NCBI RefSeq assembly: GCF_907164915.1
Contig: NC_061862.1
Coordinates: 90,134,846-90,198,845 of the forward strand
Reading direction: 5' to 3'
DNA: 64,000 nucleotides
DNA from: Impatiens glandulifera
Taxonomy: Eukaryota; Streptophyta; Magnoliopsida; Ericales; Balsaminaceae
Below the pieces are notes generated by a model. The model ran no database searches. It saw only the letters and a list, made by a program, of their open reading frames with translations, and was not told the DNA's origin. Made by a program: the position numbers and the translations under genes. Below are positions 58,521 through 64,000 of this stretch, in pieces; the first letter of the stretch is position 1, and every line of letters begins with the position of its first letter.

Positions 58521-59284
58521 AGTCAAATAGAGTCAGAGAAACGTTTGGTTTTAAATGGATTGATGAGATATTGTGAGAAAGAAGAAAGTTTAATCTGATC
58601 TGATCTGCTTTTGTTATTTGCTAGGTTATGTTTGTTTATATTTTATGTTTAAGTTAAGAAGTCAGTAAAAACAAAATTCAACACATTTGTTAACGGTGGT
58701 TAATGATGGAGAAGCTAAATGAGTCAATTCTTTAGAGTACATACATTTAAATGAAGATAATTCATATGTTTAAATAAGTTAGTGGTACAAGATCATATGT
58801 CTAGATTAGATTAATCTCTATAAAAAAGTTAAAATATACAATACCTACATTTTTGTCATCCTCGTCATCATATCATCGTCTTCAACATTTATGGTCTGAA
58901 TATGATAAGCTTCCGTGGTGGGGACAGTCTAGTGGTCATCTTCCTCCTCTCATTTATCGTTGTCTTCGTCATCATCCAAAGAGAAAGAAAAGATAAAAAA
59001 TTTGATAAAAATACATCAATTATAGTTTTTTATCAATAGTTCACCGACCTCTTCGACTTCCTTTTCCCTCACTTCAGTCAACCAACTCTCACTTAACCAC
59101 CAATATATTTTCTTCCTTAATGGACTTCTCATACAAATCTCGTGACATTACTTCTGCACTCAACCATCTCAATATTTTTACCCACACTTTTGGCAAATCA
59201 ACAATCTTTACATCACCGACCTCTTTTACCCAAAGTTTTTCGGTCAACCAACAATCTCATTCACACATGTTTTTAGTTAATTTA
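58521..59284. other. AT-rich intergenic DNA
   Basis: Contains TCATC/TCATCG-rich stretches (58850-58980). No gene recognised. Confidence 0.5.
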
Positions 59285-59567
59285 ACTTATCGTTTTTTAT
59301 AAATCAACTATTTTTAAAATTTATAATTTATCTAAACTAATATTTTATAACTAGATCAAAACTGTTTTTGTTTTTTTGGAATTTCGATGGACGAAAGGAA
59401 ATCAATAACATCATGTTTCCCTTTATTTATTTTGAGCATTTAAATGGAGCGCAACAAATAGACATGAACTTGTGTGATGTTATATGGGATCTGGTTCGAA
59501 AAAATGATTTCAATTGCTAAAAATAATTTTACTCCTTTTAATGTTCACTAACATAATTGTAACCCCG
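59285..59567. repeat. Segment duplicated at 44230-44505
   Basis: The second copy of the dispersed segment. Its collinear match breaks at 59567, immediately before TGTAACCCC, which defines the insertion point of the next repeat. Confidence 0.75.
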
Positions 59568-61000
59568 GAAAAACTTTTTGTAGGTGTCCGTTCAAAGCTC
59601 GAGGTTTGAGAATTTTAACTTCGATTTGCGTGTCAAGAATCTTCTTTTTAAAATAAAACATTTACTTTTGAAAAGATTTAAGTTATCCATGACAACTTTT
59701 GAAATTAATTAAGAACAATTAATTTGGGGTTCAATTTTATATAATCCGGAAATTTGCGATAATAAAATAACAATTTGATGTTTTAGAAATCCGTTGTTTA
59801 AATTAATTAGAAATAATTAATTTAAAATATTATTTATTTGAAATTGAGTCTCCAATTGATTTTTAAAATTCAATAAAAGGCGGTGTACATGTACAAACGT
59901 ATTGGCTGGAGTTTTTTTAGTTCGTAGTTTGATAATACTCTGGAAAGGGTTTTTGCGCTTCATCATCCGTACTCGTTTTAAAAACAATCTCTACTTTAAA
60001 TTTGGATTTTGAAAATCGGTTGCATAACATTTTAATTTTACCGATTAGTTTTTAGGTCCTAAGCATTCAAAATGTTTGTGCGTTATTCAAAAAATTGTAA
60101 AAATAATTATTTAAATGCTGGTACATGTTGTTGATGATAGCTTAGGGAGGAACGTACATGAAGAACATCAATCATTTAAATATATTAGGGTTTAAACATA
60201 AATTCCCAAACAAGACCTTATCAAAATAATTTTTGTGAATATATTCCAAAAATATTTTGAAATTATTTTCTAATTTTTTGGGATTTTTAGAAAAATGTTT
60301 GAGGTTCCAAAATTATAAAAATAATTTTGGATTTTGAAAATGAGAACCAAACTAGCCTTAGGACCGGGGTCTTAAGCCTTGTATTCATTTTTATCGGTTG
60401 GGATTCAAGACCCTCGATCGGACTCATCGGTCTAGGTTAAAAAGCCTCGGTTGGGGTGCTAAAGATTCTTGGTCCTTGGCTGAGATTATCGGTCGAGGTG
60501 TAGAAACCACCAGTCCTAGGTTAACTCTAGCTAAGTTCATCGGTCCTAGTTTTAGGAATTCTTTGTTAGGGTCGAGATTCCTCGGTCCTAGGTTTGACCT
60601 TTGGGTAGGATCTCTCGGTCCTGGGTGGAAGCCATTGGTCCTAGGTTCAGGGGTTATCATTCATAGGTCTGATGTCTCGGTCCTAACTGAAAAACATCGG
60701 TCGGACCTCTCGGTCTTTGATGAAGAACATTGGTCGGACCTCTCAGTCCTCAAAAACATCAAAATTGCAGGTTCTGTAATTTTGATGGAGGCTTGGATTC
60801 TTCGATCCAAGGGCCTAGTTAGCTTCACAAAGCTCCCATTAACATTTAGAACATCACCCCAAGGTAACTATCAAATTGGGTGATGATCAATTCATTCAAA
60901 ATAGTTTGTAGCAAAAAATCGGGAATTTGATTTTAAAGTTGTTTTGAGGTGAAAGGAGCTAGCCAATAGCTTCATTATACATCATATTGTTTTGGCAATG
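59568..61000. repeat. TGTAACCCC repeat, second copy
   Basis: Begins TGTAACCCCGGAAAA and shares the GGATTTTGAAAAxxAGAACCAAAC / CCTTAGGACCGGxGTC sequence with 14570-14590. It contains a degenerate array of CTCGGTCCTAGG-type motifs (60400-60740) that gives a spurious open frame at 60398-60883. Probably an LTR or LTR fragment; the right end is approximate. Confidence 0.55.
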
Positions 61001-61803
61001 ACAATGATGTTGCAAAGTAAGATGACGACAATGTTGTTACTCATTCGTCTGCTCCATATTTAGATGTTGTTTGTTTATATTGTGCCCTCAAAATTATTTT
61101 TAAGCAATAAAAAATATTGAGGTTGAAGAAGAGGAAGATGTTCGTGGAAATGGAGCGGAGCAAATGCGTCGTCGTTTGAGAATAGAGCTAGCTAAATAAA
61201 ATATCTGAAAATTGAGGTGAGAGTTTTTTTGTAGTAGAATTCAGAAAATAAAAAATGCATATGTCATGTATAAGAGAAATCTATACCTATTTTAAACACA
61301 AACTAACAGTATTATAACATTTTAAATATTTAGAGAGTAAATGAAACAAAAATAAATGTATTATGAACAATTTTAAACAAAATTAAATGTACAAAAGACC
61401 TATTTAAAAAAATCATGTATAAAGAGATATTTCAAACTCATTTAAATATATAGAGTCATTCTACCTATTATCTTTCGACTAACTTATGGTAGAAAAAAAC
61501 ATATTATATTAATTAATCTTTTTTTTATAAGTGATTTTTTTAAAATTATGAAAATGTGCAATTTGAGAACATATTTCATTTGCAACTGATCATGTTTATT
61601 TTAGAAATTTCTTTAAAAACAAAGAAAACAAATATAAATTAAAAAAAAAATCATTAACTCACATTTTTACATGGATAGTAAAATTTGTTCACACAAATTA
61701 TTAATCACTCAGTTCAAAATTTTCAATCAAAGACAACAAATTTAAAAGTACATAAATAATAAAAAAAAACTTCATATGATTTCATATTATTATTTTTTAT
61801 AGT
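61001..61803. other. AT-rich intergenic DNA
   Basis: No gene or clear repeat recognised. Confidence 0.5.
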
Positions 61804-62023
61804 CACTGATTATCACCGAGAACATGAACTCTACTTTCGGTAAAAGAATTTATCTCCGAGAGCGACAAATATTTTTGGTGATACTAATTTTTTCATCACT
61901 AACAGTTAATTTACCGAACACCTTCCGAGAGCATTTGTCGCCCTCGGTGAAAACCATCGTCCACAACAATTAGGCTATCACTAAGAATTTTTGTTCTCGT
62001 TAAAAATCATTTTTTCACTAGTG
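61804..62023 (-). mobile_element. CACTA-like terminal fragment
   Basis: On the minus strand it starts CACTAGTGAAAAAATGATTT and contains subterminal motifs of the CACCGAGGGCGACAAATGCT type, repeated inverted near the other end (CCGAGAGCGACAAAT). CACTA termini with subterminal repeats fit En/Spm elements. At ~220 bp it is a MITE-sized derivative; a clear 3-bp duplication was not found. Confidence 0.6.
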
Positions 62024-62355
62024 AATCAATGATAAACACGCTTTGAGTTTGAGCGAGTTATGTCTCATGATACCCTTATTTAAGACATTTAATCTTAGAA
62101 CTGTGTGATAGGGGCAACGAAGTCAGAAACAAAAACAAGACCAAGAATCTAATTTGGTCTGTCACTTGGGCAGAAGAGATTAAAAAAATCAATTATCACA
62201 TGGCCATATTCGGGACAAAGATCTTTCGAACATTGTCATTTTCCCGAAGAGAAAAAAAACATTTTTTCTTTCTCCTCCCGAATCCCATTTTCCGGAAAAA
62301 AAATCTCTCCACCACGTCAAATTCGTCGTTATAACCGAATCATTTCTTTTAATCT
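62024..62355. other. Intergenic DNA
   Basis: No gene recognised. The minus-strand frame at 62189-62425 runs into the following repeat and has no family features. Confidence 0.5.
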
Positions 62356-62569
62356 TAGGGTGTGTTTGATGATGGAGAATTGGAATTCTAATTCCAATTC
62401 CATGAGAATTGGCATTAAATTGCAATTCAATTGAACATTATAGAATTGTAATTCAATTCCAATTCCTATGTTTGGAAAAATGATAGAATTGTAATTCAAT
62501 TCCAATTCTTATGTTTGTTAAATAAAATATCGGTTCAAAATGTAAACTTCTTAATTATGTTTTCAGGTT
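62356..62569 (+). mobile_element. Left end of a TAGGGTGTGTTTGATG element
   Basis: Begins TAGGGTGTGTTTGATGATGG, a terminus style common in plant hAT- or Mutator-type non-autonomous elements, then AATTGGAATTC/GAATTCCAATT blocks. The element leads directly into the minisatellite; its right end, if any, is beyond the window. Confidence 0.45.
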
Positions 62570-64000
62570 TTGGCACGTTTAATACGTTTTTGACATTTTA
62601 ACACATTTAACACGTTTTTGACATGTTTAACACGTTCAACACATTTTTTTACATGTTTAACACGTTTAAACACATTTTTGACATGTTTAACACGTTTAAC
62701 ATGTTTTTCACGTTTTTGGTATATTTAACACATTTTTGACATTTTTAATACGTTTAACATGTATTTCACACGTTTTGACAAGTTTAACACGTTTTTCACG
62801 TTTTTGGCACGTTTTTGACATGTTTAACATGTTTAACACGTTTAATATGTTTTTCACGTTTTTGGCACGTTTTACACATTTTTGCCACGTTTAACACATT
62901 TTACACATTTTTGCCACATTTAACACGTTTTACACATTTTGTCACGTTTAACATGTTTTCATGTTTTTGGCATGTTTAACACGTTTTGACTTATTTAATA
63001 TGTTTTTGGAACGTTTAACATATTTGACAAGTTTTAACACGGTTTTGGCACGTTTAACACATTTAATACGTTTTGGCACGTTTAACAAGTTTTGACATGT
63101 TTAACGACACATTTAACATGTTTTTGATATGTTTAGCGGGACATTAAACATATTTTTAGTACGTTGATTTTCATTATAGTCGAACACGTTTAACACGTTT
63201 TTGACATTTGTAACACATTTTTGAGATGTTTAACACGTTCAACACATTTTTACACGTTTTTTTATATGTTTAACATGTTTTTCATATTTTTGGCACGTTT
63301 AAACACGATTTTGACATGTTTAACACGTTTTCATACTTAAAACACATTTTTATACGTTTAACATATTTTTCACGTTTTGGCACATTTAATACGTTTTTGA
63401 TATTTTTAATACGTTTAACATGTTTTTCACATGTTTTGATAAGTTTAACATGTTTTTCACGTTTTGGCATGTTTAATACGTTTTTGACATGCTTAACATG
63501 TTTAACATATTTTTTACACGTTTCACACGTTTTTGGCACGTTTTATACATTTTGGCACGTTTAACACATTTTTAACATGCTTAACATGTTTAACACGTTT
63601 TTAACATGCTTAACATGTTTAACACGTTTTTGGTACGTTTAACACATTTTGACAAGTTTAACACATTTTTGGTATGTTTAACACATTTGTCACGTTTTTG
63701 GCATATTTAACACGTTTTAAATATGTCACAAGTGTGTTAAATGGGCCAAAATGTATTAAATATGTCAAAATATGGTAAATGTGCCAAAATTTATCAAACG
63801 TGTTAAACGTGCCAAAAATGTGTTAAACATACCAAAACGTGTTAAACGTGCCAAAAACGTGTTAAAAACGTGTTTAACGTGCCAAAAACATGATAAACGT
63901 GTTTAATGTGTTAAAAATGTGTTAAACGTGTAGAAAACGTGTTAAACGTATCAAAATGTGTTAAACGTGTCAAAACGTGTTAAATGTGTCAAACGTGTCA
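62570..64000. repeat. TTTAACACG minisatellite with an orientation switch
   Basis: About 1.4 kb of variable 10-20 base units built from GTTTAACACGTTTTTGGCAC and GACATGTTTAACACG. From about 63725 to the window edge the units are in the opposite orientation (GTGTTAAACGTGCCAAAA). The array runs off the window. All reading frames in it are incidental. Confidence 0.92.

Noticed and set aside
60398..60883. 161-codon frame with repeated LGPRF/LGSRF-like segments
   Set aside because: It is a by-product of the degenerate CTCGGTCCTAGG array of the TGTAACCCC repeat; the motif spacing is irregular and no homologous frame is kept in the copy at 15480-15650.
63282..63564. Overlapping frames on both strands in the minisatellite (Lys/Val-rich and Phe/Thr-rich)
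   Set aside because: Generated by the repeat unit; composition follows the unit sequence.

Overview
The window is nuclear DNA from a flowering plant, probably a eudicot. It is AT-rich, has long spacers and intron-style gene fragments, and is packed with plant-type transposable elements: Copia LTR retrotransposons, a solo LTR, Helitrons, hAT-like, Harbinger-like, CACTA-like and Mutator-like DNA elements, and tRNA-derived SINE heads. I find no intact host gene, no rRNA or functional tRNA gene and no CRISPR array. The species cannot be named from the sequence.

Layout. 1-8459: intergenic DNA with a SINE-like head, a truncated hAT-like MITE, a ~1.1 kb tandem repeat of CAACG/CGTTG palindromes, a FAR1-family relic and two short Helitrons (5857-6464 minus, 7722-8226 plus). 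8460-13297: a 4.8 kb element with ~1.08 kb terminal inverted repeats and an 8-bp target duplication. It looks like a Pack-MULE, and on its minus strand it carries three Rab7-type GTPase exon fragments and the last exon of a HINT/HIT-family gene. 14092-31251: an older repeat beginning TGTAACCCC, itself invaded by two MITE-like elements and by a 13.7 kb Copia element. 31257-32185: a solo LTR. 32709-34660: a decayed Copia element. 34778-40447: a MITE-rich desert and a third Helitron copy. 45147-45701: a hAT-like MITE carrying a tRNA-Gly-derived pseudogene. 45835-57979: a decayed Copia element interrupted at 48059-53881 by an antisense, large non-autonomous relative. 59568-61000: a second copy of the TGTAACCCC repeat. 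61804-62023: a CACTA-like remnant. 62356-64000: an element start running into a TTTAACACG-type minisatellite whose orientation flips near 63725.

The most unusual object is the 16294-30007 Copia element (minus strand). Its LTRs differ by only about 1%, the 5-bp duplication AGTTG is perfect, and the primer site matches initiator tRNA-Met. Downstream of gag-pol it carries three tandem, diverged copies of one protein family (cassettes 3, 2 and 1 in transcription order), each with its own TATA-like box and leader. Cassette 1 is fused to a long acidic, coiled-coil, lysine-rich tail. The pol frame and two of the three cassettes carry stops or frameshifts although the insertion is young, so the copy was probably mobilised in trans. 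The second highlight is the Rab7/HINT chimera inside the Pack-MULE-like element, which lies in the right orientation to be read from the promoter in its right terminal repeat.

All calls are by eye from sequence and translated frames; family names rest on recognised motifs, not on database searches.
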